This document shows positions 29,261 to 41,585 of a stretch of DNA of 64,000 nucleotides, piece by piece (position 1 is the first letter of the stretch; the number at the start of each line of letters is the position of its first letter). The DNA is from Furcasterigmium furcatum. Lineage: Eukaryota > Ascomycota > Sordariomycetes > Glomerellales > Plectosphaerellaceae. The stretch is from the NCBI GenBank assembly GCA_001599815.1, contig BCIA01000002.1:4809626-4873625 (forward strand). The letters are read 5' to 3'. The notes below the pieces were generated by a model. The model ran no database searches and was not told the origin of the DNA. It saw only the letters and a program-made list of their open reading frames with translations. Position numbers and translations under genes: made by a program.

Positions 29261-31117
29261 TCAAGAAAAGGACAGGTCGCCGAGCGTGAGGTTCAAGACA
29301 TCCAGCTGCATGAGCACCTCGCCTCCCGTGCCTTGAGCATCCACCTCCTCCTTCTCGATCGCCGTCCTCAGCGTCTTCGCAGCCTCCAGCAGCGGCTCGA
29401 CGTAGCGTTGCTCCACGGCCGCCCCCATACCTTCCGGCAGCAGGTGCTTGAAGTCGCTGCCCTTAAACAGGAACAGCGCAAAGTTGGCCACCTGGAGGTG
29501 GTAGGGGTGGTTTTGGGCCCAGAACTGCCAGAGCTCCGTGGCATCCTTGTCCTTTAGATACGCCATATCGGTAAAGAGGAGGTACTGTAGTGATTCGAGA
29601 GCTTCGGTGCTGGTGAAAACGTTCTCTGCCTTTGTCTTGTGGGCGATGATCAACTCCTCTCGCAGCCACGTCACTGCTGAAGCCTGGAGGGCCGAGAAAA
29701 TGCAGTTCTCCAGGAGGTCCTCGAGGATCTTCAGCCTGCCCTGGTCGTCGGGATCAGCATGCAGCACCAGGCCTGCAAGCGTATTGGCCGCATTTCTGGC
29801 CGGGAGAGACGGGTGGAAGACGGATATCAGCGTCAGAAGGTGGTGGTACTCCAAAAAGTCGCTTGCTACCGTCTCGTCGCTCAGCACCCGCTTCGCATTG
29901 TCCAGCCAGAGTCCCATGACGAGCAGGGCCTCCGCCGTGCCAGCGTTGCCGCTGATTTGGGCTTGAGGATCGAGGTCCTCGGCGAGGAAGCGCTTGAGAA
30001 GCTTGACGTGATCGGGCAGCATCGTCATCTGGATCATGTCGTGGTCTGCGTCAAAGATCTCGGACGAGAACAGCCAGTACCCAATCAAGCACCAGATGCC
30101 TCCGGTTGAAAGCTTGACGGCGCCGGGCTCCTCGACATCTAGTTCTGCCTTGAGCGGCTCCTCCACCAGCGGGCCTTCGAAGATTTCGTCCAGGGACAAG
30201 GCCTTGACGTTAGACAGGCCGAGGTCGCGCGCGATAGCCTATGGCGAGAATTAGCAAAATCACAACAACCATGCCAAGAACTATCATACCGCAAGTTGGC
30301 CGATCAGGGCATCGCGCGTTGAGAGCTCGTCGTCCTCCTTGAACGCGCGCATGACACTGTTTCTCAGCACGATGCGGTCCGGGTTGTAGAACTCCAGAAG
30401 GCGAGCGCTCCACTGGAGGCCGGTGGTGTTGACATATGCCTCGATGATGCAGGTGATGAAGGACTGGAGAAGTCTCTTTATGAGAGGCTCCTCGGAGGGT
30501 GCCGGCTGATCGGTCTCCATGGCCTCTGGGTCTGGCGCATTCTTCGTCGGGTCGTTGGTCTTGAACGGCGTGTCGAGCATCGTGCTGGACACGCGAGTCG
30601 GCAGGGGCGGCCTGCCACCTCCAGATAATGAACGGACCAGCGAGATCACTGCCACTGTCATCTCGGGGTTGCCTGGTTCGTAGGCGTTGTAGACGGCATC
30701 GAGCGTGGCGTGGATGAACCGGGAGGCATGCTTGAACTTCAGTCGCTTGTGGAGGATGCCGAGCATGCCCAGGAGCGTGACGAATCTGTCTGTCCTCCCA
30801 TTTGCCTCGCCGTCTTCCGTCTCGTCGATGCTCTTCTCCAGGGCCTCGTGCACGGTCAGGATGACCTCGCGGGGGTTGCCAAGCTGTGCCACCGTTTTCA
30901 GGCACGACTCGCTGCCCTTGACGGGGATGAGCATGGCAACCAGATTCCATCCAATATCCTGGGTCAGCTCGACATCCTGGAGGATCTCATGCAGCGTGGG
31001 CAGGACGTCATCCGACTTGTTCAGGAGCTCCCCGATGATGGTCAGGTAGGTGAAAGAGTCGGTCGCAGGGGGCTTGGCCTCCCTGAGGGCCTGTACAGGG
31101 TCGTCCATGGTCGCCAT
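29261..31117 (-). CDS. Ybp2/YAP-binding/glomulin-family (PF08568-type) protein
   Basis: Two exons (31117..30290 and 30238..29261) give 601 residues, all alpha-helical in appearance with Leu-rich repeats of helices (LHEILQDVELTQDIGWNLVA). This pattern and length fit the Kinetochor_Ybp2 family, which includes yeast Ybp1 and Ybp2, plant Alf4 and animal glomulin. In yeast Ybp1 supports peroxide oxidation of Yap1, and Ybp2 acts at kinetochores. Which role applies here cannot be told. An insert at about residues 170-195 (MLDTPFKTNDPTKNAPDPE) looks disordered. The 51 nt intron has a GTATGA donor and a TTGCTAATT branch region. No signal peptide or membrane helix, so cytosolic or nuclear. Confidence 0.7.
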
Positions 31118-32067
31118 CGTGAGCGTCCGTCAGCTCATCTAAGAATGCTAGGGGATTCCTGGCAGCCGGGTCCGGAGTGATGTGCTGCGAGTGAGTGTTA
31201 GAAAGACGTCGTCGGAGTTGTTCAGGGAGTTGAGCGCCTCACTTGAGACGAGGCCACTGAGAACCTGTTTCGTCATCCTCCGTCCCGCCTTTCTACTAGG
31301 TAGGTCCCGCCATGATGCCAATACCCCGCACTAGTCCTGCAGGAGCCCGGCTTATGTCAGCAGCGGCCGGCACTGCATTTCTCGACGCTGCCCAATTTAA
31401 AGCCATACGTTTTGCCCTTCACGAGAACAACACCGACAACAGAACGGAATTCATCCAGAATTTATCCATTTCCCCCCTAAATACACATTTGAATTGGACT
31501 TCGCCGTCGGAAGGTGTCAGGCCGAACTCGAAGCAGAACCAGAGCCTTCCATCTCCTTTACCATGAAGGAGGCATCAAAGCACAACTCCAAACGTCCCAG
31601 GCTGGGTGATCGGCTTCAAGGATTATTGAATCACAACGAGTTGATGCACCACGGTCCACGGATGAACGGCCCACTGCAGAGGACTGTAATCCCTGTGAGT
31701 CACTGATGCAGTCGGCAGAGCCTCAGGCTTCGCCCAGACCAGAGTGCAGCCGATCCGTGTGGGGAAATGCGCTCGAGGCACCCATGCACCCTCGATTTGG
31801 AGATACAAAGAGCCCAAGGAAATCGATTGATGAATTACCTGAACAGCTTTTGGCCTGAGGAATCATGACCTCTGCTTCGTCATTCAAATGTCCATAACGC
31901 ACCCACGTCGCTGAAAGCCATGAGGGTGGTATCAAACCAGATCCTTGATCGAAAATGAGTCCCTGATGAATCTACATCTTCTACCGCTACGCAGCCAGTT
32001 CCCAATAATGCCAACCATACGCCTGAGATACTATGTCAAAAACATGCCGCGAGAGCGACTTCGCATC
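31118..32067. other. Intergenic region, no gene seen
   Basis: About 950 bp: the promoter of the Ybp2-family gene and the 3' region of the SET gene. Open frames of 60-84 codons occur but none shows codon bias or motifs. Confidence 0.5.
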
Positions 32068-33571
32068 TCACTCCTCATCCCGATCTCCCCACCCCATCCT
32101 CTTCCTCGTCCTCAGCATCCAGCTCCAGTGGCTCCAGGGATCCGCAGCCAGCTTCTTCATCTGCATCACATCCCCGGACTCCTCCCAATTGGTAGCCAGA
32201 CCATGCTCGATAGCCAGCCGGGCATACTTGGTCGCCGCCCACGCCTCGCCAACACCATTCCACTCGATCGCCGCGAGCGTGTACGCCTCGGTGAGCGTGG
32301 CCCAGGCCCTCTCTTGCTCATACAAGCTGATGATGAGCTCCGCCATCTGCGGTGTCGCCCTCGACGAGGGCCGGTAGTCGGCGAGCTCCTCCCGGAGCTC
32401 CTTGATCTGCGAGATCCGGTCGTCTGATGCGGCGACTTGCGGCGCTGGCATGGAGCAGAGGGAGCAGGTACAGTCGAAATGCCATATGTGACTCAAGCGC
32501 CTCTGGCGAGCTGCGCGGTGCTGCATGGTGCTGCGGAGGCGCATGTTAGTGTGGTGTATCTGAGTAGACGGCGCCCGTGGTACTGCTCACTTGATGTAGG
32601 ACAAGGTCAACTCCTCTCCCTCGGCAATGTCGCGAATCGCCGCCGTGCGCTGTGTAAGGGTCTTGGGGTCGAAGCGGTAGTCCACGTTGGGTCGGCAGTC
32701 GTGGTTCATCCTCGCGGCTGTTCAAAGTAAGCGTCAGCATGTCGAGCCCGGGTCATTCAGCGGAGAAGGCAAGCTCACTCTCGACAAAGGCGGCGTAGAA
32801 GTCGTCGTCGCGCACGTCATCGTCCATCGCGACATCAAACGAGTTGACAACCAAGACGCGCTCGATCTGCGTTTCGACGTCCGCGGTTCTCCCCTCGTGA
32901 CCGGCCGACATGTCCAAGAACCTCGTGCGATGGGCGACCGGAAGAGAATCAATGGCCGCCTGCTGAAGCTGCAGCATTCTCGACTTCGGTACCCTGCTGA
33001 ACGCGGCATAGTCGATCAGCATCGACACGGACTCCTGGATGATGATCTCCCCGCGGGCGATGGGGCCGGTGGCAATTGCTCCGAAGTCCTTGCCCTCCAT
33101 GGGGACGACCTTGAATTTGGGATGCAGGACATTGATGGGTTTCTGCGTGATGCTGTGTATGAGAGGCTGCAGGCCCTCCAGGTCTTCTGGCATGTATCCC
33201 GCAACGGCCCTTTCGATGTGCGCCACCCGCAGCTTGTCGGTGATGACGGCGACGCCCTTCCCATTGGCGAATGAAGGAGCAACATAGACGCAGAACTCCA
33301 TGTCAATGGTGGTGTTGTGGTAACATGATGTCGTGGGCGCCCACGGCGACTCCGTGCCTGTATCTGACAAGACCTTCTCGCTCAGCGGCAGGTCTTGCTC
33401 AATGACGGGGTGCTCATGGCTCAGAGAGCATAGAGGCGGTTTGCTCGCAGAGAAAAGCAGAGACGAGAGGCAGATCTCTCCCGCAAAGGCAGGCCGATTG
33501 GAGATCGACTCTTTCAGAGCCTGAGTTGTCAGGAAGTGTGCTGACAGTGATAGTGCTGTGGTTGTCTTCAT
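32068..33571 (-). CDS. SET-domain protein (SMYD/Set5-like lysine methyltransferase family)
   Basis: Three exons (33571..32779, 32717..32591, 32530..32068) give 460 residues. The first ATG is at 33571; the open frame upstream begins with a GTG. The SET fold starts near residue 155 (FGAIATGPIARGEIII), with the cofactor/catalytic motif MNHDC at 268-272, encoded by the middle 127 nt exon. It is followed by RPNVDYRFDP and EGEELTLSYI, and a post-SET Cys cluster (CTCSLC) closes the active site. A helical C-terminal region of about 130 residues resembles the TPR-like ends of SMYD-type proteins. The order is that of fungal SET proteins that methylate histones or other proteins. The N-terminus (MKTTTALSLSAHFLTTQAL) looks like a weak signal peptide, which is odd for a nuclear enzyme, so a secreted or vacuolar fate cannot be excluded. 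Substrate unknown. Confidence 0.85.
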
Positions 33572-34263
33572 CTTGTCTCGCAATTGGATGCAATGAGAAA
33601 TCTTCACCGCGATGTCTGTATGAGGGGTTCAGGAAAGTAAATACAGGACAGAAAGCTCTCCCCGCATTGATTCAGCTGAAAGTCTTGATTTCCAGCAAAG
33701 ACCCTGCTCAGACGAGCGCCAGGGGAGGCCTAGCACGGATCATCCGAGGGCAGCTTGATGAGTCGCCCACTGTTTCCCTACCTCGCCCAGTTGGCCAATA
33801 GGAGTGTTATGCAGACTACATGTCAGGCCAATGTCTCCCAAAAAGCAAAGTCCGACGCCACGGGGCTCGAGTACGTTTCGCGAGTTGACGATCCCAGGGG
33901 CTGAAGGGGGGTTAGACCTCGCGTGTCAGGAGTGTTCCACGCTCAAATCGACGCGGTGGTGCGGGGACGCGGGGTCTCCCTTTGTTTCAACACGGACGCA
34001 TCGTCTTGGCACACAGCCAGAAGCCGTAAAAAAAAGCATGGATATCTATGATCGAAGTAGACTATGTTGCAGATCTAGCTTGTGTTGAGCTTAAATGCTA
34101 AGCCTCAAGCTTGCGCCTCGTTATCAGCTGCATCTGTGAGCACCACCTCGACTCCCAGTCCCGCAGTGTCGGCAAGGCCCGGCCGGAGTGGGGCCGTCTG
34201 GCCGGACTTCGAATTCGCCTCATCCATACGAATGACAACTGACATCGGACGCCTAGTTGACCA
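33572..34263. other. Intergenic region, no gene seen
   Basis: About 690 bp: the promoter of the SET gene and the 3' flank of the sulfatase. No motif or repeat of note. Confidence 0.5.
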
Positions 34264-36010
34264 TTACGACCTAGAAGTAACGGTTAGCTCTCTGGTGATG
34301 TCTCCGGATACAGACACGTACCGTGATGCCCTCTTCTCCCACAGCAGCTTCGGGTCCTTGTCCTTGATCACCTCGGGGAACCTAGGGTCCTTCTGCCACG
34401 GCACAAAGTCGCTTGTGGAGACCATCCACCGGAGCACCACGTCTTCCATCCTCTTTTTGACGTTCGCGAACCCGGGCTCTTCCGCCAAGTTGTGAAGCTC
34501 CCCAACATCCTTCTCGCGGTCATACAGCTCCGCCGGCTCATACAGCCGATACACATACGTCCACTTCTTGTCCCTGCAGGCCACGGCTCGGCCGACAATG
34601 TCCGTGTCCTCATGCTGCAGCGCCGCCTTAATGTCGTAGGGGTACTCTGCCCGTTCAAGGAGCGGCTCTTCGCTTCGCAGAAATCCGCCCTCGGAAAAGG
34701 CAAACTGCTTATGTGGAATCAGTGAGTCCCCCTCATGCCCGCCAGCAACCAGCGTCTCTGCCAGAGACTTCCCGCAGTGGGGGAAATGCTCCCCGATGCC
34801 GCTCAGCTGGAAAATTGTCGGCGCCAGGTCCACCATCTCGGTCATTTCCTCATACACAACGCCTTCGGGCAGGCCGCCGCCGCCCACGATCAGTGGTTCG
34901 TGGGTGAGGCAGTTTGACAACCCCGAAGGCCACTTCTCGATAAGCCCATGATCCCCAAGATACTCACCGTGATCCGTGAAGAAGAACGTGATGGTCTTGT
35001 CCCAGAGACCCAGAGACTTGGTCTTCTCCACCAGCCTGCCGAACTGGTCATCCAGGCGGGTGATCATCCCGTAGTAAGTCGCCGATATCTCGGCCCAGGT
35101 CTCCGGTGTAGCTCGATTTGTGCCATACCTCTCCCGGATGGCCTGCATGTAGCGAGGCTCATACCCTGTCTGCTCTCAGTCAGTAACTCATCCACATATC
35201 ACTCGAAGCCATAGATGATCTACTGATCTACCGGCTCAGAACACTCACCTTTTCTCCGACACCGCTCGGCGCCTTCATGCTCCCGCGGTCATACATAGAA
35301 AAATACGGCTCCTCAACTTGGAAAGGCAGATGCGGAAAGATCAACGGCATGAAAAGCACCCAAGGCCCCTCGGGCGGGTTCTCCAACCACTTCAGCGCCC
35401 CGCACACCACCGCATCGTCATAGTCACCCGCCTCCTCCGGTCCCCTCAGCCCACGGTAGAATAGCCGCCTGAACACGTCCTCCTTCCCGGGATCGGCCGC
35501 CTCGAACCCCTCGTACCGCATGTTCGGCCCCGGCATCTCCAGGAACCCGTACTCGTCCACCGAGAGCTCCGTCACCGTCGGCGCGAACATGTCCCCACGC
35601 GGCGCGAGGCACGCGACGTGGTAGCCGCCGCGCTCGCGCAGGGAGCGGAACAGGTTCGGCTCCCACGGCTTGATGAGGTTCTCGAGGGACCGGTGGCCCG
35701 AGACGTGCGGGTAGGTGGCCGTGAACATGGAGCAGCGGGACTGGGCGCAGACGGAGGCCTGCACGAAGCAGTTCGTGAAGCGGGTGCCCTGAGCGGCGAA
35801 GGCGTCGATATTGGGCGTTTTGACGAGCTAGGCAGAGCGTGTTGGCGACGGTTCGGTCAGGGGGGAGAGGAGGCTGACCTGGTTGCCGCTGCATCCTAGG
35901 CAGTCGTAGCGGAGCTGGTCGGGCATGAATATGATGTAGTTTGGCTTGGAGACCTGGAGCCCGCTGGGCTTCGGAGGCAGCTCATGAGGAGGCTGTTGCT
36001 GAGGATGCAT
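34264..36010 (-). CDS. Sulfatase (formylglycine-dependent, alkaline-phosphatase superfamily)
   Basis: Four exons (36010..35879, 35827..35249, 35169..34322, 34270..34264) give 521 residues. The metal-binding N-terminal motif is NYIIFMPDQLRYD (D31 and neighbours). The nucleophile region is VCAQSRCSMFT, with C71 expected to be oxidised to formylglycine and R75 as its partner; Gln replaces the usual Pro or Ala of CxPSR/CxASR. The second metal site is TDHGEYLGDHGLIEKW. No signal peptide is visible, so the enzyme is probably cytosolic, suggesting a small sulfate ester rather than a wall polymer as substrate (inference). The last intron (51 nt, 34271-34321, branch GCTAAC) leaves only RS before the stop; because it is a multiple of three, its retention would add 17 residues and keep the same stop. 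The exact substrate is unknown. Confidence 0.9.
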
Positions 36011-37556
36011 TTTCACGGCTCATGGGGCGGCTACGAAGCGGCAGCGATATTTCCCTGAACAAGTTGCTGGCTTCTCATTAGAACCGGCGAACCTGAAGAA
36101 ACCGGGCAGCGCAATATATAACCCAGGACTCAAGGGCTGGCCCGGCCGCTCTCGTCGCAGGATCCATGGTCTCAGCACCGGGGATAGGACATCAGGAACA
36201 GCTAGAAGAAGAACCCAGCCCAAAGGACCGGTGAGCCTCACTCACCCAGGGATCCCTTCCGATCCTCCCGCGAATCGTCGCCCCGACTCGCGCCTTCGGG
36301 TGATGATCCTCGGTGGCAGTCCCACCGCCGTGGAAAAGAAATACCAATGACGGAGACAGCCCGCGGCGCACCCATCACCAAAGCCTGCCATCCCGGTTCC
36401 TAGATCTGCGTGACACCTGTATCGGCGCACCGAGTGCTCAGCCGGTGCGCCCGTCCAGTCAGCGGCCAGGAGCCTTGAGGCCGTCTCAGGCCCGAGGAGA
36501 GATAGGTCAGGAGGTCGTCCGCTATGAGCCGCTGCCGCCACACCCAGCACAGGCCCGTTTGCCGGGCCATGAGGGTCACAAAATACATGGCCGGCCCAGC
36601 TATGTTGCCGTCCAGATGCCTTGCCCTTGGAGTCTCTCTACGTGAAAAATGAGGTATCTGGATTTCTTGCAATCAAAAGAGAGTCTATGTCAATTTCTGA
36701 GAGCTTGAGAGAGACGTCATCTGAATTGTTCAGGCTCGATTTTGAAGTCTGTCGTTCCGAGAGGACGGCCATGTTTTCTGTGGCCCGCTTGCCCGGCCTC
36801 TCGCGTCATGAGACGGGAATGAGTTGTGTGTGGCGGGCGCTTGCCGCTGTGGTTCTACATTACTTGCTTGACGGTTGCCGCCTGCATTCGAGGGGCTCAC
36901 CGACTGCGAGATCTTGGCGGCATTAGCCGGACATGATTGGCACATGCTGGGGTGTCAAAGCGCCGCACAGGGGACCGGTTCCTCACCAAGCGGCATCAGT
37001 GTCTGACGAAGGACTAGCCCGATGTAAGGGAGACCAGGAGGAGAGTCGTTCAGGTTTGCCCTCCCTACTACAGTACGCTGTGCATTTCGAAGGGGACATC
37101 TCAGTAAATCAGACCTGGATGCAGCGCACCAGGAGCGGATGGGTGCTTTAACGTGAACTCCATCAATTGGTTCGGTAGTTATACAGCAATTAGAATATAC
37201 TAGGCGCTCTTCAGGTCTCACCTGTCGAGCGCCGTCCTGGTAGAATATGTATCACCGGCCCGTCTCGGCGGGGAGTGTCTTGCAGACAAACGTCGGGTCA
37301 GCCGCCAGGCCTTCCTAAGCCGGCCACCGGCTCCGAATGCACTATCCAAGTGCCCGTGGCCCCGTGGGAAGCCGTCTATCCTGATCATGCATTGCCGTCG
37401 TGACGAGGGAGGAGTATGTGATTGTGCGAGGGTATATGTGCTTGATGCTATGTGTCGTTGAACGCCGTGCCATGTTGGTTGGAATGCTGGGGGGCGCCGC
37501 TTGTGGTGCGGCAGTTGTCGTGGGTGTTGTCGTAATGGAGGGGAGACCGGCCGTGT
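36011..37556. other. Intergenic region, no gene seen
   Basis: About 1.55 kb: the promoter of the sulfatase and the 3' flank of the small membrane protein. Short frames are present on both strands, but none has coding bias, motifs or splice-linked continuation that I could find. Confidence 0.45.
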
Positions 37557-38120
37557 TTACCGGTACTCCTTCTCCCTGAGGCCGCCGATCTGGTCCATGT
37601 CGATGGAGTAGAACTGGGATTTGCTGTCCTTCTCGTAGGCCGGGAGCTGCTCTTCGCGCACAGGCTCGAGGCCCACGACGCCACCGTCACCGACCCTCAC
37701 GACAACGACACGGCCGCTCTGGGTGTGGCCGGCGGCGTCCTTCTCGTCAGGGAAGGTGATGTGAATCTCGGGGACGTTGTCGGGGGAGTAGGGGGGCGAG
37801 TTGGGGTTGGACAGCATGGGCTGGCCGTCCCTGTTGATGACCAGAATCGACGAGCGGCCGTTCTGGGTGGTCTGGATGGTGAGGTGGTTGTGGTTGCGGA
37901 GGTTCTTGGCCTCGTGGGTGGGAAGCGACTCGTTCTGCAGAGCCTGCTGGCGACGGCGCCGTCGGAAAACGTAAAGGAGGGACGCGAGCACCAGGGCGAA
38001 GAAGAGAAGACCGAGAAGGATGATGAGGTAGTCAATGACGTTGTCGCCGCCCATCTGGTCGCCGGCGTCGCGAGCGACGAGTGTACTCCGGGAGGAGATG
38101 AGTTTCTGAATCGAAGGCAT
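37557..38120 (-). CDS. Small single-pass membrane protein, unknown function
   Basis: A single exon of 187 residues. One strong hydrophobic helix lies at about residues 30-52 (VIDYLIILLGLLFFALVLAS), followed at once by RRRRRQQ, a stop-transfer signal placing the C-terminus in the cytosol. The tail includes QTTQNGRSSILVINRDG and NSPPYSPDNVPEIHITFPDE, then a stretch of Val and Gly, and ends with EEQLPAYEKDSK and a charged terminus. There is no cleaved signal peptide, so this is probably a type III/tail-out protein. The defined tail blocks suggest a conserved adaptor, but I do not recognise the family. Codon bias supports the frame. Confidence 0.75.
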   Translation of the reverse strand: MPSIQKLISSRSTLVARDAGDQMGGDNVIDYLIILLGLLFFALVLASLLYVFRRRRRQQALQNESLPTHEAKNLRNHNHLTIQTTQNGRSSILVINRDGQPMLSNPNSPPYSPDNVPEIHITFPDEKDAAGHTQSGRVVVVRVGDGGVVGLEPVREEQLPAYEKDSKSQFYSIDMDQIGGLREKEYR

Positions 38121-41100
38121 CGTGGATTGATGTTGTCTGTCCGTGGAAAGAGTGACTTGAAAGAAGGGTGAATGCTTCCGGATCGATATCCCTGGGGGTG
38201 CCGAGAACGGGGCGAGGCGATGATTGTCGAGGGAGGCGATATTAAGCTTAAGAACTAAGGATGGCTGGGGCTACTGAAGACAAAGCCATGGTTAGCATTC
38301 TGATTCATTCTCCTTCTTTGAAAGCATCGTCGGGGGCGGGTCTCGAGGTCCGTGAAAGCTGCTGTCCGGCCGGACCTGAGTGACAGACTGGAACTCGATA
38401 TCGAGCATCCGTTCCGGTGGCGAGGACAACAGCCCCCAGGAAACCCGTCGGCAGCCCTCGCAAGCAATGGGAGGATCGATAGTGCACGATGGAACATACG
38501 TAAGGGAGAGCTCCTGTCTTCACGTCCAAGGGTGGCGGGACGGTATTAGTCGTGGAGAAAAATGCGCTTGTTTCTCGTGGTGGAAGGAGGAGGCTGGGCG
38601 GTTGAAGGGCCAAAGAGGGGACGGAAGTTCAGCTAAAAGAGTGAAGCTGAAGATCCAGGAAGGTTCGAGAGAGTGACGGAGGGGAGGGAGGCCCTGAACA
38701 CCTGAACGATCTTGTCGGAGCTGGGGGAACGACGACGACAACGGCGACGATGGCGGAGGAGAAGGAGGGAAGGGGACGAGGCGGCCGAAGGAGGGAAGGG
38801 CCGCAAAGAAGAGGAGGAGCCCTCGATGCCGGGGTGGTGATGGGCCGCCCACTTGGAGGGATCCAGGGGAAATGACGGCCAAGATCAGCGACGCAGGGGG
38901 CCGCTGATTGGTCGCTTCCCCTGTTTCCTGCGCTGGCGTTCCTGGATTTGGGCGAGGCAGGGACTCGAGCACCTTGCCTGCTTGAGCGGTTGCAATTTCG
39001 CCCCCGGGCCAATCAGCGCCGTGGCGGGTAAGGAAAAGCGGAGTCGAGATGGGCGAAACACCGGTCCGCCATTGGCTTGTGAGATAAGCTCACAGAAACA
39101 GGCCTGGCGCCGTGGCCTGTGCGGCCGGGCGGTTGAAGAACGATTCGAAGGAGCGGCTTGTCCGTTCATTGGCCTGGCGTTTTCCTTCATGCGAGCCTCG
39201 AATACTCGTACATGTGCTTTCACTTGAACAATCGACATCGAACCCCTTTCGAGAACACGAGATGCAGACAAAGCAGACTCGAGAACAGTCCGCCTCGGAA
39301 TGGACGGGCCACGGGATTCCCGTGGACCCTTTCGGCACTGGCATGCAGGTACTGTGCCATTTGATTGACAGCACGTGACCGGTTGTCATCATCGAGATGC
39401 TTGGTTGGCGGCCGCCCTTCGCCACCGGTTTTAGTTGTCCAGCAACACCAGCAGCAACTGAGACATCAACAAGGTCGCCAGCCACGCCGGCCAGAAACAC
39501 ACTTCTTCAGCCAGGCTGGCCTTGTCCTGGTCGGCTGGGCAGCAGCAGACACACGAGCGGCCCTGCAGGGTCTCGTTATTAGGCTGCTCGGACGATCCTC
39601 AGATCTACTTAGACAACCACTACACGACTTCGGAAAATTCCCGGCACACAAGCTGACATTCCTGGGCCAAGCCAATGACTGCTGCTGCTGCTGCTGCCAC
39701 TACCCTTGGGCGGCAGCTTGCATGTACTGTACAGACGTCTCGCACGTTTCGAAACACCTGTTCCCATTGTCGAGGGCCGATCACGGGCCATCGCTGCGAC
39801 TCTGGCCGGCGTTGGCAGGACTCCTGTTGCACCGGTACCACCCACGGCCAGGCTTGGGTATCATCGCATTTCGCTCTCGGGGACCCAGGGACCCAGCATC
39901 AAGGGACGTCGCGTGCTCCGCCGACAGGAGGCCAGGACGCAGGTACATAATTACTCCAAGGACAAGCCGGCCGTCACGAGGGCTCCGACAAGGGACTCGC
40001 TCGTCTGGGTCAGCTCTGGACAGGGACGCAGGACGCCCGAGGATCGGCCAGCTGCTAGTCCTCTGAGGGACAAGATGTGGGATCCCGTCCGAGTTCCAGT
40101 GTCGGGAGCGACGTTCCAGCAGCGGAACAACAAACTCGGGATTGGCCCGTCGTCCCCAAAAGCCTCCCTGTGGGCTCGAGGGCTATCGATCATAGTTCAT
40201 TGCCCCCTTTGCAGGACTGTCACTCCTTGGCTTGGCGGCTTTTTGGTCGGGTCCCTGTGGGCTCCTCCTCCTCCCCCTTGGATCAGGCTTCCCCTCTTTC
40301 CGGCTCGATGACCACGATCCCGACATAGCTCCTCTGTATACATAACCAGCGAGTACCGCCGCTAGCTTTGCCCGACAAGGTGACACCAGACAGCGCACAG
40401 AGTCAGGCAGTTCTCCTGTGCATACCTACCATCTTGCTCGCTCGCTCGCTCCCGTCCTTGCGTCCCGTTTCGCAGCGCGAGTCTCTGTCCATACCTAGGA
40501 GGCGAGCATCGGCCAACCCGCCCGCGCCCGTCCTGTCCGTCCTACAAAAAGTCACCACGTCGCCCGCCCCGTTGCATCGCCGTCCGCCGCGGGTCTGTCT
40601 GTCGCCAGCCATCACCCCGAACGGATTGCTTGCTTCCTGTACCTATTACGCCGCCTTCTTCTGCTTCTTGGCAGACGAGGAACATATCTCCGAGATACAC
40701 ACATCACGACCGACCGCTGGGCAGACGCAGCGAGCCGCCTCAGCAAACGGTCCAGACCGTCGGATTTCGCAGGCAGCATCGTCGCCTGTGCACATTTCAG
40801 GTCGGCAGCACACCCTCCTCCACAGCACCTTGACCCCTTCGAGTTTAGCAGACAGCGGGCTGGGCGGCACCCGCCCGGTCGCATCTCTTGGCCGTCGGGG
40901 GGCCCATCGAGGGCACTAAGAGGGCACCTTAAATTAATCCCGAGTCCCTAGGCCGATTGATCTTCTCCGTCTGAAAAAACCCCCGTCCATCCCCATCCCC
41001 CATCCACCCAGACCCAAGACCCGACCCAGACCCAGACCCGGACAGACCGCCCCAGCGCCCCGAGGCTGGGACCCAGCTGCGTGTCAGAGAGAGTTACAGC

Positions 41101-41585
41101 TGTGCTGGCAGGGGACGTTGGATCGCCAACTTTCAAACACGAAGCCACCAAACAAAACCCCGTCAGATCTCGGTACGTCGTGCACCCGCTGCAGGAGAGC
41201 TCCGGGCGAAGCTTTGCCTCGCGTGACAAAAGTTTTTTCCCCCTTTGCCCTCACGGCCTCGGACAGCTTGCTAGCCACTCACACGATCGATCGTATGTGC
41301 CTGGGAACATACATCGCACGTTCAGAGGACCCAGAGATCGAAGCTGTCGCCGCGTCCTGATTTCTGCTGCCTTGCGTCATCATCATCAGCATCATCGTCA
41401 CCCACCACCACAACTCCTCCTCCTCCACTTCCACACCATCTACCATCTGTCCATCTCTCCCACATTTCATCGACATTTTTGACCCGCTTCGAGCACCGGA
41501 GCATATCATATCCGCAGACCGCACATATCACCACTAGGATCCGTGGACACTGCACATCTCTGCCGCCCCTCACCCCGGGTACTAC
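38121..41585. other. 3.4 kb gene-poor leader/promoter before the PUF gene
   Basis: A long stretch without a supported gene. Frames up to 233 codons (39365-40066) and 183 codons (40368-40919) are rich in Arg, Ser, Pro and His, with no family motif, and are judged spurious. It contains a (CTG)6 tract at 39679-39696, a GCTC tetranucleotide run at 40433-40452 and a pyrimidine- and CAT-rich stretch at about 41370-41460 just before the PUF start. Such long leaders are common before fungal regulatory genes and may hold uORFs. The transcription start is not visible. Confidence 0.5.
40433..40452. repeat. GCTC tetranucleotide repeat
   Basis: About four tandem copies of GCTC, within the long region upstream of the PUF gene. 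Simple sequence with no evident role. Confidence 0.7.

Noticed and set aside
39365..40066. 233-codon frame with a run of Cys (CCCCCC)
   Set aside because: The Cys run is simply the CTG repeat read in another frame; the remainder is low complexity without codon bias.
40368..40919. 183-codon frame in the PUF leader
   Set aside because: Ser/Arg/Pro-rich with no motif, and no splice-linked continuation.
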